The notes beneath the pieces were generated by a model, which worked only from the letters and a program-made list of their open reading frames with translations, ran no database searches and was not told the origin of the DNA. A program made the translations under genes and the position numbers. Below are positions 26,601 to 36,532 of a stretch of 64,000 bases of DNA, in pieces (the stretch's first letter is position 1; the number at the start of each line of letters is the position of its first letter). This stretch comes from Adineta ricciae (Eukaryota; Rotifera; Eurotatoria; Adinetida; Adinetidae): positions 124,001 through 188,000 of the forward strand of contig CAJNOJ010000169.1 in assembly GCA_905250025.1 (NCBI GenBank), given 5' to 3'.

Positions 26601-27432
26601 TACGAAGTTTATTCGATATCGGTGGCTCATCATGTGATGGTAAATATCTTCGAAACGAAATCTCTCGCTCGATCGTTGTTTGTTTCGATAGAAAATGAAC
26701 AGTTCGGTATGTTGTGTTCAATCGACGGTCAGGCTCGTCAACTGGTATTTCGTGTTGCTGACAATCACATGTCTGTATCACGTTCGCATCTAACCGACTC
26801 GATGACATCGTTAACATCTCTCTCGACTGTTGCAAGTACCAATCAGACAAGTAAAACAGAAGTTCTCCAACATCTAGCCAAAGCAATTGCTGAAGAACGA
26901 TGTCTACTCGATAAAGTAAAGCTAAAAGAGTTGAAGAGAGGAAAAATCGATTCGTTGACTTTGTTGTAGACGTCATTAATTGAAAATGTCGGACCAGAAA
27001 ACGGAGCATTTACACCTCTTTCAGCAATGGATTTCATGAGTGATAATGATACTTTATCAACTCATTCAACAATGAGTGCAACAACAACTAGTGGATTAAA
27101 TTCCGTGGGAAGTGCATTACGAACGTATGAAATCGAATCATTCTCTTTCCTTTTGTTCTTGATGAATCTCTACATTGTTGTTGTTTAGTGGTTTATACAA
27201 AGCAAAAAGTCGCCTCAGTCGAACATTTTCTTTCAGTCCAATTTCATCGAAAAATCGTTTAAAGAAAATGTTAACATCGAATAGTTCACTATTACATTTA
27301 AACGATAAAGACAATAATGATTTCAACTCAATGAAACGTCTAAGTGTCCCATCTCGACAAGACTCATTTACGAGTGAACGTAATTTTCCTCAGTCACCGT
27401 CGAGATTTATGCATTCAATTCAAGAATGTTAG
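23649..27432 (+). CDS. ECT2: ECT2/Pebble RhoGEF of cytokinesis (BRCT-BRCT-BRCT-DH-PH)
   Basis: Guanine exchange factor that activates RhoA at the cleavage plane, recruited through its BRCT repeats by the centralspindlin subunit MgcRacGAP. Exon 1 is 23649-23700 (MEDIHKTQNDESSSEDW), with a 55 bp intron to 23756. BRCT0 spans 23756-24030 and BRCT1 about 24074-24500 (ICFVGGTRREIH, YLGGSVRKDYSDQVTHVV). BRCT2 is split by a 257 bp intron (24586-24842) and resumes GGYTTNEISDAIHIV, ending at a second acceptor before WFWECLCLMGK, which matches the vertebrate WFW motif. Then come a Ser/Thr linker with a basic NLS-like KRKRRK, the DH domain (about 25390-26330, LMIRPIQRLPSVLLLLERLL), the PH domain (26340-27000), and a basic C-terminal tail starting RLSRTFSF as in vertebrate ECT2. 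The order and spacing of domains make the family assignment secure. Confidence 0.95.
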
Positions 27433-28520
27433 TCGCACTTTGCTCGTTTCGTAGAAATTAGACTAAACATGATTCTATTTTCGATATTTAGATTGATCTT
27501 TTCGGTAGAATATTTTTGTCAATTGGAAATCAACAAATTTCTTTTCTTTCCCTTCTTTCTTTTTATATCTCTCTTGCTCTCAAACGAGCATGTACAGACT
27601 GTAAAAGAATAAATATACACGAATGTTAATGTTGTTCATTCTATTGATAAAACAAGAAAATCCAACGAATAAGGCTGACGTCATCATGTCTTGTGTGACG
27701 TCGGATAATTTTGTATAATTGGTGCGTCGTTGATGTTTTTAAAAATTTATAGGCAGCAAGAAAAACGTCAAAACCAATAGTCTATTCAAACGGAATCGGA
27801 ACCGGAATTTGCCTTCTATAGAGCACAGTATTGTTGCGTGGTTATTGTTCTCAAAAGACTTTTACTTCTGTATTATAGATCGATTAAAACACCGATAGGT
27901 AATGTTGAGATCGATCGATTGCATATGAAGAAAGCAGGCCGAAACTCGAGGAAAAAAAAAGAATTTATCCAGTCGATCTGGCTTATTCTAGACTATAATG
28001 AAATCAACAAGAAAATACGAGCAAACTGTTTTCCATTTCCTGTGTACTTAATAGGAAAACCTTGATTTTCTTTTCGAATTATCATTAATGGAAACAGGAT
28101 ATCAGAAAGCTTCGCTGATTGCGAAATCTAATCTTTTATCGAGAAAATCCAGCTTAATAACTCGTCGGAGAAAACAAAAGATATATTTTGTTTCGTCATA
28201 TCGAAATTCGCTAAGTGGAAGACGGCGTTAATATTCTTTTCTCTCATACTGACGTTTGTATCTCAATGTAAGTAAACGAATGAGAGAGAGAGAGGGAAAA
28301 TCATTAGCTGTCACCGATCGATCTATATTCGTTTTAGTGTAGATGGAGTACGCCATCTTATCTAATGATTGGCTATAGAATGTTTGAATTGAACAAAGAA
28401 TATAGTTCGTCATTGGAAAAGAAACAAAAGACGAAATTTTCATTTCTTTTCTCTCGATCATCACATGTGTATAAGATTCGTGTTCTGTCAAGTAGGATTT
28501 TCGTGTTTCAGATCGAAGAC
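27433..28520. other. Intergenic / upstream region of the LGN gene
   Basis: About 1.1 kb holding the ECT2 3' end and the LGN leader. AATAAA signals occur near 27608. I looked for exons encoding the first three TPR repeats expected upstream of the LGN model and found none. A (GA)n run sits near 28282. A splice acceptor (TTTCAG) ends at 28511, nine bases before the LGN start codon. Confidence 0.5.
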
Positions 28521-31500
28521 ATGTCAACGTTACATAAAAGATTCGGTCGGAAGCATCATTCCATTGGTTCGAAGAAAGAAAATCGACCAAGACAACAGCA
28601 TGAGCAGCAATCGATATTTCTCGATTCAGCAGATCAATCTCGTGCACTGTACTTTCTGGGTTTGACATATCATCTCAAAGCCAAAGAATTGCTCAGCTCA
28701 TCAAATGGTCTTCTCAGTGATGATATCCGAACATTACTCAACAAAGCAATTGTTTATTACGAGTAAGTTTTGCTTTCTCTTGTTAAAGAAAAAGACTAAT
28801 ATCCCATCGTCGCACAACCTAATATTTTAATCTTTTCTTCTGATCTTGTGAATAGTTAATGAATACATAGTTATTCATTCTACTCCCGAAAACTTTTTCA
28901 TCCATGATCGGAAAACCAGACGTGCATTCATCTTCTTTTTTTTCCCTTTTGTCTCTTTTTCTTTCTCTCTGTGTTTGTCGTTTGCCCATTGATATGATGA
29001 TGATAGATGGATGGATGGATAGTTACGTACGCTTCTCTTCTATTTTCTGCTTGTCTGTCATTCGTATGCAGTTTGATTTTCCGCGTGCATAGCATTCATT
29101 CATTGTCATTTGCTTGTTTTTTTTCTCTCTTTAGTTGCTCATGTGTTAGTGTGTTGCTCAGTTTCCGTTTAGCTTCCAGCATATACACACATATAGTTTT
29201 CTCTTCCTCTCTAGACTATTTTCTTGAGAAGTAAGAGAGCTCCTGCGCGTAAAAGAAATAAAAAAAAAGGAGCAGGAGAAGGAGGAGAGAAGAAGAAGGA
29301 GAAGAAGTCAGATTAGAATAAAAGAAAGCTATTTTGCACGATGACTTTCTATGATTGCTTGATAAGAAATAGAAAGGTATATTCGACGATATTACGCTAC
29401 GTAAAGAATCTATCCGTGATAATTTTATTAGTTTAAGACAAACTAAAGTAGAATTCGAGTATCAATCTGTTTCTTATTTTCCTTCTGAAATAATACTAAT
29501 AGCTTAAGAAGAATCGATGATGAGTAGGCGTATACATGTCGGCAAGCTCATTCTCCTGCCATGGTAATTATATGTATGTATGTGCCTATTTGAATTCTAT
29601 CTCCAAACGATGAGCATGATGCGTGCTCATTTGAATCTATTTGGGTAAGGCACAGCAAACTCACAATCTTGTTCACATCGTTTGAGTGAACTGTATTTTC
29701 TTCTCAGTTGATTCTTACATTTGTTTGTTCTCACCATTGATAGGGAATTAGAAATTACCAGCTTTATAAAAAAAAAACATTACCATAAATTATTGAATCA
29801 CTCTTGTCATCATTTTGTCGTTAGTCGATTCAGAGCGAGAAAGAATCACTCATGCACCAACTTGTGATTATCTCTTAAATAGACGAAACTTGATTTTTTG
29901 TGTTAATATCAGATTTTTTCAGCGTTCGAGATCTTATATTCAAACTAAAGATCACATTTTCCATATAAATAGTCTCTTGAGTAAGAAGGAGACAGAACGT
30001 TCGTTCATCTACTTGATTGAATAGAGGTTAAGGAAACAATGAAAAGAAGCGAGGCTGTCAAAGAAAGAAAAGAATACTATATCCTTTTTATTTTTCTCAC
30101 ATATCGCCTATTTTTCGTGAGACATGCACTCGATAGTTTTTCTATTTTCCGTTTTAAGGAATTTAATTAGTTTGAACAGAAGAATAACTAGAGCTTTTTT
30201 CTTCACAACTCTGGTTATTGTTATTTTCTTTTTCGGAGAAAGAAATGAGATCTTAAAAGATAGTTCACATTTTCTTCGGCCGACTTAATTTACATATAAA
30301 TGCGGAGAATAACAAATTTATCTTACACGTCCAATCATAAATATGAACATCTACAACTATTCAATCTCATATAAGTTCGAAGATAAAAAGTAGCACGGAA
30401 AAGAACATTTCTTTTTCTGTTTTTCCTCCCTTAGTAATCGTCCATAAAAAAATAGAAAACCATATAAAGCCTCCCTTTTCATAATTGCTTACATTCGACG
30501 ATTAAATGAGTATTGGTATCGAAAGCTGAATACAGCTTTCAGTAAGCAAATAGATGATATTATCTGTCATTTTCTTCGATCGACTTCGATGTTTACCCTC
30601 AATTCAAAGACACATCACGCGACAGTCGCATATTTAGACAAAAATACATTGAAAATTCCACCGGGACAACGAAGCGTGTGATGAATACACTCTTGTTTAA
30701 TTTACTGATTCTTTCTTCATCCATGATCGGTGTTGTATATTTCATTCATTTGCCATTTCATTTCACAGACTAATATGTAATGTCAACGAGTAGTTAACGA
30801 ACAAGATTATCCTGTCGCGTTCTTTTCTCCAGATAGAACATGTCAAACAATTGTCTCGTCATATTCATATTTCTATATGATAGATGTTAATATTTGTGTT
30901 TGCCTGTTTATTGCGCATATGTATTGTCATAGGACAGACAAGCATGTCTTATCTTTTCTCGTTGTTGTCCATCTTCTGTATCTTGTTCTGTTAGAACAAC
31001 ATTGTGTTTTTCCTATCTCTTACGTTTGATAGAAATATTTTCTATATCAAGATATAGAGCAGAAACAAAAGAAAGTGGAAATTAATCTCGATTCATTAGC
31101 AATTCTGCTTTTTTTTCTTCATTTAGACAAAATCTCGATCTTAATAAAGAATTAGACGACAAGGTGGCAGAAGGTAGAACTTTAGGCAATATTGGCAATG
31201 TCAATTATTTATTGCAAGATTACTCAACATCGATTGAGTACCTTGACAAAGTAAATGGACTATTTCATCTTTTCATTTTTCGACATCAACTGATCGATTT
31301 TAGCGTTTGACGATTGCCAAAGAATGCAACGATCAAGCCGGTCAACGTCGTGCACATGGCAATCTTGGCAATGCTTATTTATATTTAGAAGATTTTGATA
31401 AAGCACTGCAACATTACAGGTACGAACAAAATCGATTTCACCTCGCTAAACTAATTTGTAACTGTTTTCGTTTCTAGAGAAGCGATGAACATAGGTGAAC

Positions 31501-33209
31501 TGACTCACGATGAATTGTTCGTTGCACGAATGAATTTCACTATCGGTCGTGTTTATAGTTTAAAACAAGATTATGATACATCGATTTATTTTCATGAGAA
31601 ACATTTGCATTTAGCGCGACAATTAGGAGATTCAATAGGTCAATGTCGAGCCTATTATATTTTAAGTCAATTACATGAAAAAATTAATCAACTTGAAAAA
31701 GCGACCAAATATGATAGTCTTTACAAAGCTCTCGCGCGAGAAGTAAAATAACAAAGACAAACCATTGAATTATATATGATTTATGCGATTAATTTAGATT
31801 GATGAACCATTAGATGATACAATATCCATGTCGACAGCATCAGGACCAACAAAACATACGCTGAAGGTTGCTTTTTTTGAAATCAATGCGAACCGATTCT
31901 CGAATGTTGGACGTTCTTTTAGAATTTACGTACCGATTCGATTAGTATCAGTTTATCGGAGGGCGGTGGAACAAATAATGGTTCGTCAGGTTCAGCATCT
32001 CAAAGTCCACGCTCATCGCGCTCAAATGTTAGCGTGAATAGCAGTGTCACCGATGTACGTTCATATACCGGCTCACAAAATACTTCATCACATGACAAAT
32101 CTATATCAAATAAGAGTAAGAAAAGCAAGACAAATTCGACAAGTCTCAAAACCAATTTCATGTCACATCTCGGAAGAAAATCGCCAATGCAAACAAGAAA
32201 AGAAGTATAATTAAAGACAATGTTAATGGATTTTCATACAAAAAATTGCTTTTTCTTTGTCAGTCACTACCAGCTGATCACGATGATTTAGTTGATCTGG
32301 TTTGTCGGATGCAGAAATCACGTTTTGAAGATCAACGTTGTGATTTAAAAGCAACAGCCAGCATCCCGGGAGCTACGAATCCTCATGCACAGCGTATGTA
32401 TTTCGAATCACGTCATAAGTCCACGGTTGTACAAACATGTCGCAAAAGGAAATGATGATGTCAAGGAATAACGGAAATAATTCAGAGAGTATTCATTTAG
32501 AAAATATTTACATACCTGTTCAGAGATCATTTGACGAGAAAGATTGGAAACGTAACATATAATTAGAATAAATGATGAGGACAACATTCTTTTCAATAAG
32601 AAAAAGTGGAAAAGAAAAACTAAGAAATTTCTTTTCTGTAAATTAGGTCCGAGTGTTCAACTTGAAGATATTTTAAATACAGTTGATCGATTACAACAAA
32701 CGCGTCTCGATGATCAACGAACAAGTCTTCCAGCAGCGAATCATCATGATAGCAGCAATACTAAAACAACTCGACGTCTTTCACCATTGAACGAACAATT
32801 CTTTGATCAACTATCGAAGTGTCAAGTAAGAAAAAGATGACTTTCTGTTCCTAAAGATGTCTTGATCTTCTTTCTTTAGGACTCGCGTCTCGATGATCAA
32901 CGAGCTGTACTCATACCAATCCATAACCATAATACGTCTTCAGCCAGACCAGCATCTGCATCATCAGTCGTTTCAACATCAACAATAACTACATTATCAA
33001 CAGGATCGCCGTCGAAAAGTCCTATTCATGAAGCAACGTCAAAAACGCTGCCCGATGATGATTTCTTTTCTCTTCTAAATCGTCTACAATCACGTCGAAT
33101 CGATCAGCAACGAACATGTTTACCGGTCGCTCATCTCCAAGGAAAATCTCCGCTGGTATCACCGAATTCAAGTAGTACACCATCGAAACAAACCCGTGTG
33201 AAACCATAA
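28521..33209 (+). CDS. GPSM: LGN/Pins-type G-protein signalling modulator (5 TPR + 4 GoLoco)
   Basis: Adaptor linking cortical G-alpha-i/o to NuMA/Mud and the spindle: TPRs bind NuMA or Inscuteable, GoLoco motifs bind G-alpha-GDP. The first exon, 28521-28762, starts MSTLHKRFGRKHHS. After a 2364 bp intron (28763-31126) the TPR exons continue: AEGRTLGNIGNVNYLL, GQRRAHGNLGNAYLYL, ARMNFTIGRVYSLK, GQCRAYYILSQLHEK. A Ser-rich linker (31915-32210) follows. Four GoLoco motifs end in the invariant Asp-Gln-Arg: LVDLVCRMQKSRFEDQR (about 32290), ILNTVDRLQQTRLDDQR (32680), FFDQLSKCQ/DSRLDDQR (split by an intron, 32800-32900) and FFSLLNRLQSRRIDQQR (33060). Vertebrate LGN has eight TPRs; the first three are missing here. 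The stop codon is 33207-33209. Confidence 0.93.
28763..31126 (+). other. Unusually long intron in the LGN gene
   Basis: 2364 bp between donor GTAAGT and acceptor TTTAG, phase preserved (GA|A). It is roughly forty times the typical intron here. It is T-rich, with a purine block (29268-29315, GGAG/AAG repeats). No TPR-like or other coding segment was recognised on either strand. Confidence 0.75.
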
Positions 33210-34350
33210 ATTGAATGTAATCTCTGAACAAAAGAAAAAAGTCTTCTTCAAAACTTCTCTTTCTTCTCTATCTCCTCTTTTTTCTCTCTTCAATTGTCTT
33301 TTTTTCTGTTTATTGGTTTGTTTGTCTATACCTATATATAGCTATTATTTTTAAATGAATTGTATCATAGAAATGCAAACAAAAACAATTTCATATTCAT
33401 AATTAGTTCGGATTGTCATGCGAAATGAATATTTCTTGCATTAGAAATATATCATTGATCTCGATTTCTTTCATTTTTCCTCTCTATTCGAAGTTCACAT
33501 CGAAAGCGCTACACCATTTACTTCATATTAGCCCTCTTCCCTTTCTCACACAATTTCAGACAACAAGGCTACTGCGCACAGACGTTTGACATGCAGTCCG
33601 GAATTTCTGACCGAGCAAGAACAGGAAATATAATACATTTCATTGAAAGAAAACGAGCCAGAAACTCAAGCATATAGAGAGATAATTGAAGGCGTCTCGC
33701 AAAGACATCTACCTATAGAATGACGAACATATCATTTTGTTTCCTATAATATCTTCAAGAGTGAAAGTCATTGGGAAAAACTATATGAAATTAAACGCTA
33801 ATTATAGATAAGTCTGTCAATTTTCTAGAAGACTTTGGAGTGTATGTAGTGTAAATATAAGTGTTCGGCTCAGGCGATGTACATCCAATTGCAATGAAAA
33901 GTATTTATTATCGAGGGATGGGACCGATTGCTTAATGATTAAACAGTAGATTGTCGAATGACAAGGAACCGTTGATTATGTTCGATGTATTGTGTTGAAA
34001 AACGAACGAGAAATGCAATTGTTAATGTCATATTAGTTTATCAATGTGGAAAAGTGTGAACTTCCAGGATGTTTAAAATGTGTGGAATCATTCAAATGAA
34101 AACTGTGTTAGCACAGGGGACTGAAGCCGAATGGTTTCATCATCCGACGAGACATATTGAATTGCAACTGATGAAGTTCTATACTGTTTAGTCTATGATC
34201 GAAAATCAGAAAAAAAAGAAGACGAGCATAATCATCACGAAAATACAGTGTGTCATGCTGAAGAGAATGAAAATCAGAGAAGAAAGAAAAAAAAAGATAT
34301 CTGATCAACAGCAGAAAAGAAATGTACATAAAAAAGAAAAGAATTTTTGT
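33210..34350. other. Gene-free interval after the LGN gene
   Basis: About 1.1 kb. Contains the T-rich LGN 3' UTR and AT-rich sequence. The short frames present are Phe/Ser/Leu-rich and unconvincing. Nothing else seen. Confidence 0.5.
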
Positions 34351-34566
34351 TTATGAGTCCTTCTTCTTCGGACTAGTTGGCTTGGTCACTTTTTGCGGCG
34401 ATGATTCATCGTCGGATGATGAGATCTCTTTATCACTTGCGGTTTGCGTTGCTTTGCTTTTCGTTGTTTTCTTTGTCGAAGCGGCAACTTTTGATGTACC
34501 ACTAGCGTGCTTTTTTACGGTTTGTTTACCAGTTGCGGATACTGCACGTTTCGTTTTTGTTGCAGT
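34351..34566 (-). CDS. Terminal exon encoding a Lys/Ser/Thr-rich tail
   Basis: A 72-codon phase-0 exon bounded upstream (minus strand) by a TTGTAG acceptor and ending in a stop at 34353-34351. The encoded segment is basic and low-complexity (TKTKRAVSATGKQTVKK, then an acidic SSSDDESS patch and SPKKKDS end), like tails of histone-H1 or HMG-type chromatin proteins. It cannot be a whole gene, because the codon just before it is a stop in the same frame. Either it is an alternative last exon of the TFAM gene lying 640 bp upstream on the same strand, or the last exon of an unrecognised gene whose other exons I could not find in 34567-35203. Confidence 0.5.
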   Translation of the reverse strand, partial: TATKTKRAVSATGKQTVKKHASGTSKVAASTKKTTKSKATQTASDKEISSSDDESSPQKVTKPTSPKKKDS

Positions 34567-35203
34567 CTACAATGAATGGACAGATTTCGAGATTGTTAGG
34601 CAAATTATTATAGACAGAATTTTCCGTCGAACCGAACTTCAAATAGCTGAGAGTAAAATGCAAAATAGAAAGGATGGGTAAGAAATTTTCCTTCTTGAGT
34701 TTATACAAAAGGCAGTTTAGCATGGATAATTTGCATCTGAAGTCAATTTTTATAAACGAGTTAGTTACGCATTATCAAAATAATTAGCGCATATTTAGTT
34801 TTCTACGTGCTTTAAGACAGTCTAACATGAGTATTCGAATTCGGAGGATTCGTCGCATTTGAGACTAGCGTTGACTAAATAATGAATCATTTACTAGTTT
34901 TTCAGCAATTAATAATTATCCACCAGAGTACGGATAGACCCATTGTTTATCACGAACTTAAGTTAAAAATATCTCCTCATCAATCAACTATGAATATGAT
35001 GTGACTTGTCTGAACTCTGTTCAACAACTTCATACGAGAAATAACAAATCTTTTATGTCTCAAGGTTAATGAAGACGCAGTTTTTTAGGAACTTTTTCAT
35101 CAGACAAATGTTTGAATCTTTTGAATAGAAGTAGAGCACAAGTTGCACTACGTTTTTGCACGCAAAAGAAAAAATGCCTGCTTAGCCAAAAACTTCTTTT
35201 TTT
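34567..35203. other. Interval between TFAM stop and the basic-tail exon
   Basis: About 640 bp. I see no clear exon. One minus-strand stretch near 35060-35150 could encode a short basic segment (RFKHLSDEKVPKK) ending in a stop, but its boundaries are not supported. Confidence 0.3.
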
Positions 35204-36205
35204 TTAATCGATACGAACAGCTTTTCTATTGGTGGCAGTCGATGATGATGACCGTGGAGATCTTTTTTTCGTTGGTTCGGCTTGTGTTGCGTCCCAAGCA
35301 GTTAAAGCTTTGATATACTCTTGTTTTTCTCCTTCATGAAGATCTACGAATGGCTAAACAAGCGACTTCTTAACACTGAAAATATGTGAACCAATTCAGA
35401 TTTACCTGTTTCTCTTGTGCAGACATCTTTGCCCAACGTCGAGCAGCATCTGCTATGAAGTCCTGTATACGAAAGAGATGCGTTGATATTCATTATTGAA
35501 GAGCACAAATACTTTAAAATTGGCTCCAGTGCGATCAAGCGTGGAGAGATAGTGTATATAAGCTGGACGTGGTCGCTTCCTTGGCAATTGTTCCACAGTT
35601 TTCTTAATACGAAGTTTAATTCTCTTAGCGTTTTCATATGCATCAATGGTTTGCAAATCGCTCGGTGATAAACGTTGTTTTTCTTGTTCATACGCTAGTC
35701 TCTGATCTCGATTATTTTTTAAATAAGTCTATCAACAGAAAAATCATGATAAAACATTCTCTTCATTTCTTCGTTTATACTTCTTTCTCTTCAACAGGTA
35801 AATTTTTCCACATTTCAGAGATTTTCTTGGCGACTCCACCCAACTTCAAATCTAGAACGATTTATTATTGTTCATATTCGAATTTACAGTCGAGTGTTGG
35901 TTTACCCGGATACTTTTCACTAACACCATGGTAATTTTCTTTCAGAAAACTCGCATAAGGACCTCGTGCACGTAAATTCCGCATTCTATTGATCAAATTC
36001 GTATTTTTTTCGACCTCGCCAGCAGGAAGTGATGTTTTATCACTTCCTGTTGCCATTGACCGGTGTTCAAATGTTAATACAGACACAAGGTTCTGCCTGA
36101 AAAGAAGATTTGTTGTTTGTTATTTGTTCTTCATTGGTCTTACTTCGCAAACAACGTCGAACCTGTAACCCGTGCGATCATCTGAGTTGTACATGCTGTC
36201 CACAT
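35204..36205 (-). CDS. TFAM: Mitochondrial transcription factor A (two HMG boxes)
   Basis: Mitochondrial nucleoid protein that bends promoter DNA and packages mtDNA. Start at 36205 gives MWTACTTQMIARVTGSTLFA, an N-terminus with basic, hydroxylated and hydrophobic residues and no acidic ones, as expected of a matrix targeting presequence. HMG box A follows (about 35765-36010: YASFLKENYHGVSEKYPG, VAKKISEMWKNLPVEEKE); then a basic linker (ENAKRIKLRIKKTVEQ); then box B (PRKRPRPAYIHYLSTLDR, FIADAARRWAKMSAQEKQ); then a Ser/Lys tail ending at the stop codon 35206-35204. Vertebrate TFAM has the same order of presequence, box, linker, box, tail. An acceptor lies only 16 bases before the start codon. 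A general nuclear HMGB protein is less likely because of the presequence and the linker. Confidence 0.87.
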
Positions 36206-36532
36206 GTTCTGTTTTATTTGTCTAAAGTTCAAGAGAAGAACATTATGTAGAAATGATAATGAATAAGAAACTTGTTTCCGTCTTCCTTTTTTTTTGTAAA
36301 CAATAGACAAAAAACACATTTCACAAAAAGACAGATGAATTTGAGCACAATCAATCGATAACATTCAGTAGGCGCGCATCTCTAGACATATTCGTTCTCT
36401 CAAACTAAAACCACTTGAACTTTGACACACAAAAACAGAGAAAGATCAATGAATTAGTTGTAATCATGACAAAGAAAGAAAAACAATTGATATATCGATA
36501 CAATTCCTAACGAAGCCGCAATCAATTTCGTC
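36206..36532. other. Spacer between CCAR1 stop and TFAM start
   Basis: About 330 bp between two same-strand genes (CCAR1 stop at 36533, TFAM ATG at 36205, CCAR1 lying upstream in transcription). It contains a minus-strand splice acceptor ending at 36222, before the TFAM ATG. Spacing is short enough for a co-transcribed pair, but a separate promoter is also possible. Confidence 0.45.

Noticed and set aside
28904-29234. Two overlapping Ser/Phe/Cys-rich frames in the long LGN intron
   Set aside because: Translation of T/C-rich repeats; they resemble hydrophobic proteins only by composition.
34322-34681. Plus-strand 119-codon hydrophobic frame
   Set aside because: It is the antisense shadow of the Lys/Ser/Thr-rich minus-strand exon at 34351-34566, whose acceptor and stop make better sense.
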